Origin: a virus
Reading direction: 5' to 3' (one strand)
DNA: 22,989 nucleotides
IMG/VR virus record: IMGVR_UViG_3300031673_004195
Location: 1 to 22,989 of that record
In this document: piece by piece, positions 14,715 to 22,989 of the stretch
Layout of the letters: each line of letters begins with the position of its first letter
Numbering within the stretch: position 1 is the stretch's first letter
Notes under the pieces: generated by a model
What the model saw: the letters and a program-made list of their open reading frames with translations, nothing else
Told to the model about the DNA's origin: nothing
Databases searched by the model: none
Made by a program: the position numbers and the translations under genes

Positions 14715-15440
14715 ATGTGGCAATACATTGCGGCAGCAGCAGTGCCTTATGTCATTGGAGCGTTGCAGAAAAAGCCTAAAAAGCCATCGGCACCAACTCC
14801 AGTAGCACTTCCAGACAGGTCTAAGTACCTAGATATGATACTTCAATCAGGGTTCAATACGGATTCTCGCATGTACGATCAGGCTTCGGATCAGGTTCGA
14901 GATCAAGTTAACAGGGCTTTAGCACAACAAGGTCTAGCTGGTTCTAGCGTTGGCGCTGTTGCATCCATCGAAGGTCAGAACAGGGTAGCTCAATCATTCA
15001 TTGATGAGAAGCTTAAGAGACAGCAGGCTGCGATGGCAGCAGTACAGACCCAGGATGCTATGGCTGCCAATATACAACAGGGTAATTCTCAGGCTGCTTA
15101 CCAGTATGCTCAAGATGCGTACAATGCGCGGCTAGCAAGTCAGGCAGGAGTACAGCAGGGCATGGGTCAGATAGTTAATGCTGGCGCAAACGCTTATTAT
15201 GCTAACAATGCTAAATCAACCTATGATCAAAGAAGGGCTGAAGATCGGGCCTGGCTAACTTCCATGTATGGCGGCCCTGCAAAAGCAACCATGCCAGTAG
15301 CACCAGTTCAGATGATACCTTTCCAAAGAAGTGGTATGTTGTCCCCCAACTCCAGCTATGGGTCTTATTATGCTGGGTTAGGGGACTCTCCTTCGGGTCC
15401 ATACGATGCTTTCTATAAGGGTTATGGGAGTAATTACTAA
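14715..15440 (+). CDS. Internal virion / ejection protein A (probable)
   Basis: A 241-residue protein comparable to the smallest internal proteins of podophages (T7 gp14, P22 gp7-like). The N-terminus is a short membrane-seeking segment (MWQYIAAAAVPYVIGALQKK) followed by a Pro/Lys linker. A long Gln/Ala-rich helical region follows (ALAQQGLAGSSVGAVASIEG, FIDEKLKRQQAAMAAVQTQD, YQYAQDAYNARLASQAG). The C-terminus is rich in Gly, Ser and Tyr. This Ala/Gln helical build with an apolar head is typical of proteins that leave the head with the DNA and enter the host membrane. AGGAGA precedes the start. The next gene overlaps by one base. Confidence 0.7.
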   Translation: MWQYIAAAAVPYVIGALQKKPKKPSAPTPVALPDRSKYLDMILQSGFNTDSRMYDQASDQVRDQVNRALAQQGLAGSSVGAVASIEGQNRVAQSFIDEKLKRQQAAMAAVQTQDAMAANIQQGNSQAAYQYAQDAYNARLASQAGVQQGMGQIVNAGANAYYANNAKSTYDQRRAEDRAWLTSMYGGPAKATMPVAPVQMIPFQRSGMLSPNSSYGSYYAGLGDSPSGPYDAFYKGYGSNY

Positions 15441-16468
15441 TGGGTTTATTCGATTTTCTTGATTTAGAGGGAAACACTGGAGCCTGGGGAATCGCTGGAG
15501 AAGCGGCCAAAGGGTACACTGAGGGCAGAGAAGCTGGGACTAAGCGTACATACGAAGAGGAAGCTATGCTTAACCAGGCCATGGAATCAGATCAGAAGAT
15601 CGGAATGAATGCATTTAATATGGAGCAGAAAAGAAGGCAGGCTCCGCTTGAAGACCTAGTCCTTCAGCAGAAGGTAAACCTCGCAACTCCAGCAGAAACA
15701 AAAGAAGACTTCGATCAGGCATTTGAGGAGATATATCCTGATGGTGGCCCGAAGAGTCTCAGCCAGGGAGCTAAGGACCTCATAATCCGCAGGGCGAAAG
15801 AGATAGCGAGAGCGAGAGTTCCTAAGCTAGATATCAATAACCCTGAAGAGTGGAATCAATATGCTCAAGATAATGTAAGATCTGATGCTCAGATGGACCT
15901 TGATAAACTCGAGGCTCAGGTGGAGCTAACAAGACTGAAAGAAGAAGCTAAGGCTGCCCTACAAGATAAGAGATTTTCAGAGGCAAGAGCGGCACTTCGA
16001 GCAAGGCAAGGTTTCGCTAAAGATGAGAACCTTAAGAGCAGGGCATCAAGAGAGGGTATCTCTTCGCAAAACAGAGCCGAGTCTGCTCGCAAGCAGAAAG
16101 AAAAGCTTGGGTCATTGGTTCTTAAAGAGGCCAATCAAAAACTATCTGCTTTCGGGAAGATTAGCGCGAACACCAGAGCCCTCGAGCTGGTTGCGGGATA
16201 CCACGAACAGATAAAAGAGACAGGAAGCCCTGAAGCTGTAAAGCAGTTCGAAGCTAAGTATGGCGAATACATAAAGGGTAAGTCTGACAGTTATATGGGT
16301 GGTTCTGGCAGAGATTACTCGTACAGAGATGGCAAAAAAATTGAGCATAAAAGCAAGTATAAAGCAAAGAGATTCAATCCAAATGGTTCCTACAGCAATG
16401 GCGACAAGATTATGATGCCTAACGGGAAAGTTATGATATATCGAAATGGTAAACTGTACGCTAAATAA
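15440..16468 (+). CDS. Internal virion / ejection protein B (probable)
   Basis: A 342-residue protein read directly after the first ejection gene (TAATG overlap). It begins MGLFDFLDLEGNTGAWGIAG, an amphipathic Gly-rich head, and then forms long charged helices with coiled-coil character from about 35 to 260 (EEEAMLNQAMESDQKIGMNA; LEAQVELTRLKEEAKAALQD). The last 40 residues switch to a basic Gly/Asn/Tyr-rich module with two NG turns (NPNGSYSNGDKIMMPNGKVM). By order it would match T7 gp15 or P22 gp20 but is shorter than T7 gp15. No enzymatic motif is seen. Confidence 0.68.
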   Translation: MGLFDFLDLEGNTGAWGIAGEAAKGYTEGREAGTKRTYEEEAMLNQAMESDQKIGMNAFNMEQKRRQAPLEDLVLQQKVNLATPAETKEDFDQAFEEIYPDGGPKSLSQGAKDLIIRRAKEIARARVPKLDINNPEEWNQYAQDNVRSDAQMDLDKLEAQVELTRLKEEAKAALQDKRFSEARAALRARQGFAKDENLKSRASREGISSQNRAESARKQKEKLGSLVLKEANQKLSAFGKISANTRALELVAGYHEQIKETGSPEAVKQFEAKYGEYIKGKSDSYMGGSGRDYSYRDGKKIEHKSKYKAKRFNPNGSYSNGDKIMMPNGKVMIYRNGKLYAK

Positions 16469-16476
16469 GGATTTTG

Positions 16477-19400
16477 ATGGGGCCAGCTTTTGAGGAAAAT
16501 GACTTAGGATCAGAAGACGCTATCAGGGGTCCTGCGCTTTCTGGTTTAGACGCTCTTAATGACGAAGAGGAATACACACCCGACTTAGAAGATCCACCTG
16601 CTGAAGAAATTATACCTGAATTAGATGAGCCCATTAGGGACAAGGGTATAAGTCTTGAGCAGGCGGCTCAGCTATACGGACAATCTAATTCATTGTCCGA
16701 AGCAGATCTAGATCGCCCAGAGGGAGTAACTCTCGAAGAGGCCTCTCAGGTGATGGAATCAGGCGTTGCCCTTAAGGACGGGGCAACACTGGAGGAGGCA
16801 GACAAGCACTACGCTATGCAGGCCTTGTCTGGAAGAGAGTCTGCTCAGTTGAGAAAAGACCTTGGCGATGGAGAAGTTACTGTTGCCTCGGCCATGAACA
16901 CCATGAGAGCGAGAGGTGAATACTTTAAGCGCGACCATGGCTGGCTTGATACCGCAGGATATTATCTTGGCATCCCTCAGATGGCTGCAACAAGAGCAAC
17001 CGTAAATCTTCTCGAGAACTTCGACCTTCTGACGACAGAGGACGCTAAAGACCTTCTCTCGAGAGACGAGATTCTTCCTTCAGATCTCGTAAACTTTTAC
17101 ATTAAGAACCCAGAGGATACATCTCAGAAGGTTGGCCGGTTTATGGTTGGACTTGCTGCTGACGTACTGCTTGATCCACTAAACGCCTTAAGCTTTGGCT
17201 TGGCCGGAGCAGCAAGGAAAGCTGTATTTGGTGGTGGCAAGGTCATCAGCAACTTGCAGAAGATGGCGAAGACTGAGCGAAGATGGGTTAAGTCCATTGA
17301 AGCTGTAGATAAAATAATTACCTCTTCGAATGATTTAGAGGACGTGGTGAAACACGCCGATGACATTGAGGCTCTATTAGACAAAAGACTTTCCTTCAAC
17401 GACTTCATCATAAATGGAAAACACTCAAAGGAAACTAAGCTAGAGCTGAGGAAGACCTTTAGAGAGATGAACACTGGGAAGACCATGGGTCAGGAGTTCG
17501 TAGACGGTGAGAGAGTTGTCAAGATTGGCTTCAGGATTCCTTTCACTAATATGGCTAAAGAGTTTGAGGCTCCGCGCTTGGCAAATCAGGCTTTCGGCAA
17601 AGCAATAGGGGTAGTTCCCTATCTTTATGACAAGGTTAGAGGGGCGGTTATGTCCACGAAGTCTGGGCAAAGGCTGTGGAAGAACTTCTCGCCGGAGACA
17701 TTACTTACGAGAACAGGGAAGCACCTTGTAGATTTCCAACAGCAGCAGTTCTTGGGCAAGCTCGCACTTCGTCGACACACGATGGGGCAGTTTGAAGATA
17801 AGCACAGGACAGCCCTGAAGATAATACAAAATTCTATTGGCGACGAAAAGAAGTTCGATGGCCTGCTTAAGGATCTTTCAGACGAGATTGAGCTGCGCCT
17901 GTTAGACCCCGCCGAGTTTATAGAGAGAGGCTTTAAGCCTTATCAGGTAGACAAGGGTAGAATAACAACCACTTCCCAGAAAAATAACACTTCCTTTAGA
18001 GATGCTTTTTTGAGTGTTGATTTCACTAGGCTGAAGAAATTCCTAGGAGATCCTTCCGATGTCCAAGACATCAGGGGCGGGAAGATAACTATAAGCCGAT
18101 TCGACAAGGGAACTGATTTCGAGTTTGTCCTTACTGAAAAAGGAACAACCAGAGTTATCGGTAGGTTGAACGGCAGCCTCCCGAGCAAGCTATCTCCAAG
18201 AGGAAGTATCTATGGCGGAGCTGTCCACCAAGATTATGCAGGGCAGGGTCTTGGAAAGCTATTATATAACAACGCATCGTCAAGTGGAGTGAACTTAGCT
18301 TACGGTAATTTCGTATCTAAAAACGCAAAGAAGACACGCCTATCATCTATCAGAACTCACAACCAGCCTATCACGGGGACAAAGGATTGGGACGCGCTAG
18401 TTCTCGGTAAGGGTACGGAGAGCGAAGACATCCTCAGGTATGCGAGACTTGAGAAGCACCCAGATATGCTAAGGATTGTTGATGAGCACATTGAGATTAA
18501 CGGTGCGCTTATAGACGAAATAAGGAAGCGCGGCATCCCTTTCGACCAGCTTAAGTATTCTGGCCCAGGATCGGCGAAGAACTATCTAAAGCACATGCTA
18601 TCTAATGAGTTCTTTGAAAAGATGAAGGTTAATAAAGAGGTTGGTGATGACGTAGAGTTGGCACTGGATTTCCTTTATAAGAATGTTGGCGGAGTGTCTG
18701 GTACAGAGCGTGGCAGACAATACCGTGGTACAATCCAGGCCGCAAACGAAGCGTCAATGGACAAGCTTGGCGTTAAAATATTCGTTGATGATCCTATTGA
18801 ATTGATAGCTCGAAGATCTATGGAGATGGAGAGGCTGGTTCAGTCCTACGATCTGATGGACGCAGCAGCAACTTACGCTGTGAAAGGAAAAGCACCAGGC
18901 CCACAATGGACACAGTTCGATCCTGCGGAGTTTAATAAATTCATAATGCGAATGGATGGGCAACTAGCTTCCGGCACAGCCAGCGGCCTCTCAGAGATTT
19001 CTGTGGGCAAGCTGGATCAATGGAAGCATTACGTTCCACCTTTCTTTAAAACCGACGAGAAAATATTTTTGCCTTACGATGTCTATGACCGTTTATTATA
19101 TCAAATAAATGGACACCAGCTTAACACAGGGGTCATGTCTATCCTGTCAGGGATGGAAGGCTACATGAATGTCTTTAGAAACTCTGCTTTAACAAGTATC
19201 CCTTATCTTATGAACAACGCCATGGGGAATATGCTTATGCATCTAACTAACAATGGCTTGTCTGGAGTTAGAGGTATGGGAAAAGCCATGAAGTTGATGA
19301 TTCATCAGGCTGGGGAGTACCAGCTCAAGCATCACAGTGGAAAGAAGTTTATGATTAGCGGCGAGCAGCTAATGAAAGAGGCTATAGAGGATGGTGCCTT

Positions 19401-20988
19401 TAATGCTGGATTATCTGGTGAGTTTAAGTTTGCGCCACTTGCGCAAGACATAGCCTCAAACAGAGAAGCTGCTAAGCCTCGGATGGAGAAGCTAAAGAAC
19501 ATAGGAGACTATGCTTTCTTCTGGAGACAGAACAGGTATATCGCGGAGAAGTCAGATCAACTACCTAAGCTTGCAACATATATAACAAGAAGAAGTCAGG
19601 GCTTTTCTAGGCAGGCGGCTGCCGAGTTAGCTGACAGGTACTTCTACACTTTTAACATGGGCTCTCGTAACCAGGACATAATGGCTCGCGCTATACCCTT
19701 CTCCAAGTTTCCGATGAAAACTTTTGAATATGTCATGGATGAAGTTAGGGATGGAAATCTAGCCAAGCTTGCCGTTCCAGCTAAGGTTAGAAATATGTTC
19801 GAGGGAACATATGTTGAAGATCCAGAGATACGCGCTGGACTAGACAAGGCCCTTCCAGAGTATTCGGCAATAAGACAGCCTATCCTTGGAGAGATGTTCC
19901 CTGGCGGAAGAGAGATCCTCATGGAGATCCCATGGGCGGCCACAACAATGAGCTTATTATTCAATCCACTAGAGTCTGAGCATCCAATGTCTGCGCTTGT
20001 TCATGGAGCCATGTCTTTATTAGATCAGACTTTCTCCGAAACAGAGGATCAGTACGCCGATATCACTGATGCTGATGCGATCAAGATGGTAAAAGAGCAG
20101 GCCTTCATGTTCCTGCCTTGGTATGTAAAAGACTGGGCTACAATTCAAGACTTGAAGGACAATACTTTTGGCGGCTTCTTCGCAGATCAGCACAAGCCAG
20201 AGCTTCCGCAGGGAAAGGACAGGTCCAAAGAGACTATCTTTGAGACAGATAAAAATGTTCGTGCCTTGAGGTTCGATAATTCTGTTGAGTTTGCCGAAGC
20301 CATGTCCCACTCATGGCTTTACAAGATGTATTTTGGAGATGATAAAGATAATCTCGGCCCATCAGGAGATCAGGAAAAAGCAGGTAAGGGTGAGTTCATC
20401 CGTAAGAAATTTAGAAGTCTTACTGGTGGACTGGGCACGATGACGAAGATGGACCAGAACATCTTGTTCAATCAGCTAGCAATGCAGTGGAGAATAAACA
20501 GATTAAGTAAATCTCTAGCCAAAGATATTAATGCCAACGAGCACTACATTGCAGATGGGGCTTTGTCCGACAAAAAATATCTAAAGAATCTATCAGAGAT
20601 GTATCCTCAGGCAAAAGAACTCCTTGTTGTTATGAAAAAACGTCAGGCTTTAACTGAGATGTACGATTTTATCCTTCAAGCTCAGGAGATTTCCCCCGAT
20701 GAAGATCTTATAAAGACTATATTTGGTGTGGATCATGTGAAGATGGATACAGCAGACGCGCCAATGGTTTATGATGAGATGACAATCCGTGCTAACCAGA
20801 TATCTGACGACCAGGCAGTGGACGTTATAGACAAAATAAGGCAGAGCACAATGGCTACGGACAATATGGACCCAGATCAGATTCAGAATGAGTATGAGCC
20901 TGTTGATGAGATTCCTTATGAGGAGCCCATGCAGCCAAGCGGAGAAGAAGAAGAGATAGATCTAATTAACGAAGTCTATAGTGAATAA
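16477..20988 (+). CDS. Giant internal virion / ejection protein with embedded GNAT-like segment
   Basis: About 1503 residues, the third and largest presumed ejection protein (like T7 gp16 in place and size). The start at 16477 is chosen over a TTG at 16474 because AAGGA lies five bases upstream. Both ends are acidic. Near the N-terminus three short repeats occur (GISLEQA 57, GVTLEEA 83, GATLEEA 102). Residues about 215-250 include an apolar stretch (GRFMVGLAADVLLDPLNALS) of the sort found in large phage internal proteins. About 535-650 resembles a GNAT fold: the core VHQDYAGQGLGKLLYNNAS (583-601) has the Q-G-L-G CoA loop. The C-terminal half contains FNMGSRNQDIMARAIPFSKF, a block I associate with this class. 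No transglycosylase or polymerase motif was found. Confidence 0.72.
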   Translation: MGPAFEENDLGSEDAIRGPALSGLDALNDEEEYTPDLEDPPAEEIIPELDEPIRDKGISLEQAAQLYGQSNSLSEADLDRPEGVTLEEASQVMESGVALKDGATLEEADKHYAMQALSGRESAQLRKDLGDGEVTVASAMNTMRARGEYFKRDHGWLDTAGYYLGIPQMAATRATVNLLENFDLLTTEDAKDLLSRDEILPSDLVNFYIKNPEDTSQKVGRFMVGLAADVLLDPLNALSFGLAGAARKAVFGGGKVISNLQKMAKTERRWVKSIEAVDKIITSSNDLEDVVKHADDIEALLDKRLSFNDFIINGKHSKETKLELRKTFREMNTGKTMGQEFVDGERVVKIGFRIPFTNMAKEFEAPRLANQAFGKAIGVVPYLYDKVRGAVMSTKSGQRLWKNFSPETLLTRTGKHLVDFQQQQFLGKLALRRHTMGQFEDKHRTALKIIQNSIGDEKKFDGLLKDLSDEIELRLLDPAEFIERGFKPYQVDKGRITTTSQKNNTSFRDAFLSVDFTRLKKFLGDPSDVQDIRGGKITISRFDKGTDFEFVLTEKGTTRVIGRLNGSLPSKLSPRGSIYGGAVHQDYAGQGLGKLLYNNASSSGVNLAYGNFVSKNAKKTRLSSIRTHNQPITGTKDWDALVLGKGTESEDILRYARLEKHPDMLRIVDEHIEINGALIDEIRKRGIPFDQLKYSGPGSAKNYLKHMLSNEFFEKMKVNKEVGDDVELALDFLYKNVGGVSGTERGRQYRGTIQAANEASMDKLGVKIFVDDPIELIARRSMEMERLVQSYDLMDAAATYAVKGKAPGPQWTQFDPAEFNKFIMRMDGQLASGTASGLSEISVGKLDQWKHYVPPFFKTDEKIFLPYDVYDRLLYQINGHQLNTGVMSILSGMEGYMNVFRNSALTSIPYLMNNAMGNMLMHLTNNGLSGVRGMGKAMKLMIHQAGEYQLKHHSGKKFMISGEQLMKEAIEDGAFNAGLSGEFKFAPLAQDIASNREAAKPRMEKLKNIGDYAFFWRQNRYIAEKSDQLPKLATYITRRSQGFSRQAAAELADRYFYTFNMGSRNQDIMARAIPFSKFPMKTFEYVMDEVRDGNLAKLAVPAKVRNMFEGTYVEDPEIRAGLDKALPEYSAIRQPILGEMFPGGREILMEIPWAATTMSLLFNPLESEHPMSALVHGAMSLLDQTFSETEDQYADITDADAIKMVKEQAFMFLPWYVKDWATIQDLKDNTFGGFFADQHKPELPQGKDRSKETIFETDKNVRALRFDNSVEFAEAMSHSWLYKMYFGDDKDNLGPSGDQEKAGKGEFIRKKFRSLTGGLGTMTKMDQNILFNQLAMQWRINRLSKSLAKDINANEHYIADGALSDKKYLKNLSEMYPQAKELLVVMKKRQALTEMYDFILQAQEISPDEDLIKTIFGVDHVKMDTADAPMVYDEMTIRANQISDDQAVDVIDKIRQSTMATDNMDPDQIQNEYEPVDEIPYEEPMQPSGEEEEIDLINEVYSE

Positions 20989-21001
20989 CTAGGGGAACAA
21001 T

Positions 21002-21376
21002 ATGGCTTTAGTAATAAATGATGTACAAAACAAGGCGACGATTAAACTCCAGCAGGGATCAGACTTATCCATAGTTTTTGATCTTGTAAACTTCACGGCC
21101 ACACTGGTCGGGGCTACAGGTAGGGGTAAGATTAAAAGAACAGTGTCTTCTGCTACTACGGAGGCGTCTTTTGTTTGCGCGGTAGACTCTGGCGCGAAAG
21201 AAATGACTGCAACTTTGCTAGCTGATGATAGCTCGGCGATAGTCTTAGATACTTCCACAACTGCGAAGAGAGTTATCACAACAATGTCTTATGATATTGA
21301 GCTAGTTTTCGCTGATGATGTCGTAGTTAGATTGCTTTGGGGTGAGTGCGAGATAATTCCAGAAGTTACTAATTAA
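21002..21376 (+). CDS. Fibre-adaptor-like beta protein
   Basis: A 124-residue protein with AGGGG before its start. It begins with KATIKLQQGSDLSIVFDLV and ends YDIELVFADDVVVRLLWGEC then EIIPEVTN. This matches the pattern of small Ig-like phage proteins next to tail fibre genes (a 'dynamic beta sandwich' that starts with a GD/GS strand and ends Y-D-[IL]-E-L ... R-L-L-x-G-x-x-x-[IV]-x-P-E-V-T). Such proteins are thought to link the fibre to the tail. It directly precedes the fibre gene with 11 bases between, supporting this role. The exact function is inferred. Confidence 0.65.
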   Translation: MALVINDVQNKATIKLQQGSDLSIVFDLVNFTATLVGATGRGKIKRTVSSATTEASFVCAVDSGAKEMTATLLADDSSAIVLDTSTTAKRVITTMSYDIELVFADDVVVRLLWGECEIIPEVTN

Positions 21377-21387
21377 AGAGGACGATT

Positions 21388-22989
21388 ATGGCAGATCAGG
21401 TAAAAGTAATAACGAGTGTAGCTGGAGTCTTGACCGTTGAGGTTGGACCCAACACTGTTATTGTACCTACATCCATTGGAGTTCGGGGAGCAACTGGTCT
21501 TACTGGTCCTGTTGGAACGACAGACCACTTAGCCTTAACAAATATCGGCACAAATTCTCATGCCCAGATAGATACACACATAGCTGACTCGAGCATCCAC
21601 TTCACTGAAGGTTCGATTTCTCATTTGAATATACAGGACATAGGTACAAACACACACGCGCAAATAGATACGCATGTGGCCGATGCTACTGTGCACTTTA
21701 CTGAGGCGAGCATTGACCATACAGCTATAACAAACATTGGAACTAACACCCACGCGCAAATAGATACTCATATTTCTGATGCAACTATTCACTTTGCACA
21801 AACAGCGATAGACCATACAGTGATACTGAACAGGGGGACTAATACCCACGCGCAGATAGACACGCACATTGCCGATTCCTCTATCCATTTTAGCCAGGGG
21901 TCGATAGACCATACTGTTATTCTAAATCGCGGCACGAACACTCATGTGCAGATTGATTCTCACATTGCTGACTCAACTCTACACTTTACTGAGGCGAGCA
22001 TAGACCATGTGAATATATCAAACACTGGTACAAATACACATGTTCAGATTGATACGCACATTGCTGACTCTTCTTTGCATTTTACAGAGGGCTCAATAGA
22101 CCATACTGCGATATCAAACATAGGAACTAATTCCCACCCTCAGATTGATACGCACATTGCCGACTCTAGTGTTCACTTTGTGGAGTCTGCTATAGACCAC
22201 GCGAATATATTAAGCATCGGCACAAATACTCACGCCCAAATAGATACTCACCTTGCGTTAGTGAATGAGCATCTTGATTGGTCTGCTCCAGGCGTAGGAA
22301 CAATCCACGCTTCTAATTATGTCGATAATAATATAACCGACCATACGGGTTTAACTTCAATAGGCACGAACACTCATGCACAGATTGACACTCATATAGC
22401 ATTAGTAAATGAACATTTAGATTGGAGTGCTCCAAGCGTAGGCACAATCCATGCGTCTAACTATGTGGACAACGACACTACAGATCACGGAGCGTTTTCT
22501 GGCCTAAGCGACGACGACCATACTCAATATGCACTTCTTGTTGGGCGAGCAACTGGACAAACATTAATAGGCGGCACAGGGGTCAGTGATAACTTAACTC
22601 TTCGTTCTACATCAAACGGGACTAAGGGTTACGTTTACATTGACGAGACTACTGCATCGACCTCGGTATCAACTGGGGCCTTGCGTGTTGGTGGTGGTGT
22701 TGGAGTTTTCGGCAGAGTAACTGCTAATGATTTCTCCTCTCCTGGTACTGGCTCACTTGCTGAGTCTTTTGGTGCTGGGGCTGGCACAGGTATCTATGGA
22801 GTTTGTGTTGCCGTTGGCGCATCCGCGCTCGTAATAGGTGAAAATGGAATTGCAATCGGTGGAGTATCAAGAGCTGGTCAAGATTGTATTGCTATTGGTC
22901 GCTCGGTAACTACAGGGACAGGATCTACTTCCTGTATTTCTATTGGACCAAGCTCAAACATTACGGCTGGAATAAGTGGCGGGATAGCT
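21388..22989 (+). CDS. Tail fibre / receptor-binding protein, 5' part (runs off the window)
   Basis: Open for 534 codons with no stop before the window ends, so only the N-terminal part is seen. It starts seven bases after AGAGG. Residues 1-47 include a short collagen-like stretch (GVRGATGLTGPVG). Residues 53-276 are seven tandem 32-residue units of the type IGTNTHAQIDTHIADSSIHF. Two 48-residue units follow (277-372), adding LVNEHLDWSAPGVGTIHASN. Then comes LSDDDHTQYALLVGRATGQT, a motif common in phage fibres. The end is a YadA-head-like region of repeated IAIG and ISIG steps. Trimeric fibre assembly and host binding are inferred; the receptor-binding tip lies beyond the window. Confidence 0.85.
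   Translation, partial: MADQVKVITSVAGVLTVEVGPNTVIVPTSIGVRGATGLTGPVGTTDHLALTNIGTNSHAQIDTHIADSSIHFTEGSISHLNIQDIGTNTHAQIDTHVADATVHFTEASIDHTAITNIGTNTHAQIDTHISDATIHFAQTAIDHTVILNRGTNTHAQIDTHIADSSIHFSQGSIDHTVILNRGTNTHVQIDSHIADSTLHFTEASIDHVNISNTGTNTHVQIDTHIADSSLHFTEGSIDHTAISNIGTNSHPQIDTHIADSSVHFVESAIDHANILSIGTNTHAQIDTHLALVNEHLDWSAPGVGTIHASNYVDNNITDHTGLTSIGTNTHAQIDTHIALVNEHLDWSAPSVGTIHASNYVDNDTTDHGAFSGLSDDDHTQYALLVGRATGQTLIGGTGVSDNLTLRSTSNGTKGYVYIDETTASTSVSTGALRVGGGVGVFGRVTANDFSSPGTGSLAESFGAGAGTGIYGVCVAVGASALVIGENGIAIGGVSRAGQDCIAIGRSVTTGTGSTSCISIGPSSNITAGISGGIA
21544..22503 (+). repeat. Coding tandem repeats: seven of 96 bp, then two of 144 bp
   Basis: The repeats start with codons for [IRT]GTN[TS]H at 21544, 21640, 21736, 21832, 21928, 22024 and 22120 (96-base steps), then at 22216 and 22360 (144-base steps). 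The protein sequence is well kept but the codons differ freely between units, for example Thr by ACA, ACG, ACT and ACC. The duplications are therefore old, or the DNA has diverged under selection that keeps the protein. They lie within the fibre gene and are not a non-coding array. Confidence 0.95.

Noticed and set aside
21535-21912. 125-codon antisense frame across the fibre repeats
   Set aside because: It repeats with the same 96-base period because the sense strand repeats; it is a by-product of the fibre coding sequence.
21544-22503. Possible CRISPR array
   Set aside because: The units are 96 and 144 bases, protein-coding in one frame, without unique spacers of constant length between identical repeats.
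21388-22989. Diversity-generating retroelement target in the fibre
   Set aside because: No reverse transcriptase, template repeat or adenine-biased variable repeat is visible in the window; the fibre 3' end is missing, so this is only a lack of evidence.

Overview
The window is part of the genome of a tailed double-stranded DNA phage. It holds the packaging, head, short-tail and ejection genes and the start of a receptor-binding fibre. The order is terminase small and large subunits, portal, scaffold, capsid, adaptor, nozzle, ejection proteins, fibre adaptor, fibre. There is no tape measure, major tail tube or tail-assembly chaperone pair, so a podovirus-type virion is inferred. The capsid protein looks like the N4-gp56 family and the portal like the P22/SU10-type large portals. 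No integrase, repressor, tRNA, recognisable lysis enzyme or replication gene is present. The host cannot be named from the sequence. By eye the DNA leans slightly to AT, and nearly every gene has a strong GGAG-type ribosome-binding site, as expected for a bacterial virus.

Layout. Positions 1-861 are a leftward block of four small genes: an 86-aa basic protein, a 29-aa membrane peptide, a 28-aa peptide and an 87-aa coiled-coil protein. Positions 862-1621 are a divergent gap of about 760 bases without a convincing gene. It holds several dyads and a repeated 9-base motif, and probably carries the control region for both arms. All genes to the right are on the plus strand. The packaging block (1622-3908) starts with the small terminase. 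A lysine-rich 35-residue micro-gene overlaps its end in another frame, two single-span membrane micro-genes follow, and then comes the large terminase. The head block (3901-8645) holds the portal, two small proteins, a compound terminator-like hairpin, the scaffold and the capsid protein, with a second hairpin after the capsid gene. The connector and tail block (8700-13414) ends with the adaptor and the 1070-aa nozzle-like protein. Next come a GNAT acetyltransferase, a Gly/Ser/Tyr-rich protein and three presumed ejection proteins, the last about 1503 aa with an embedded GNAT-like segment. The window ends with a small fibre-adaptor-like protein and an open-ended fibre gene made of seven 32-residue and two 48-residue repeats, followed by a YadA-head-like stretch.

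How it works together. The terminase pair would feed DNA through the portal into a shell built from capsid on scaffold. The adaptor and nozzle close the head and make the short tail. The ejection proteins would be packaged inside and pass into the host envelope, and the fibre binds the host. Genes overlap by 1-14 bases or are separated by only a ribosome-binding site, so most of the plus strand is probably a few long transcripts.

The points most worth a second look are the basic micro-gene hidden in the small terminase, the paired membrane micro-genes between the terminase subunits, the two acetyltransferase-like elements near the ejection genes, the extra beta domain inserted in the capsid protein, and the histidine-patterned fibre repeats.
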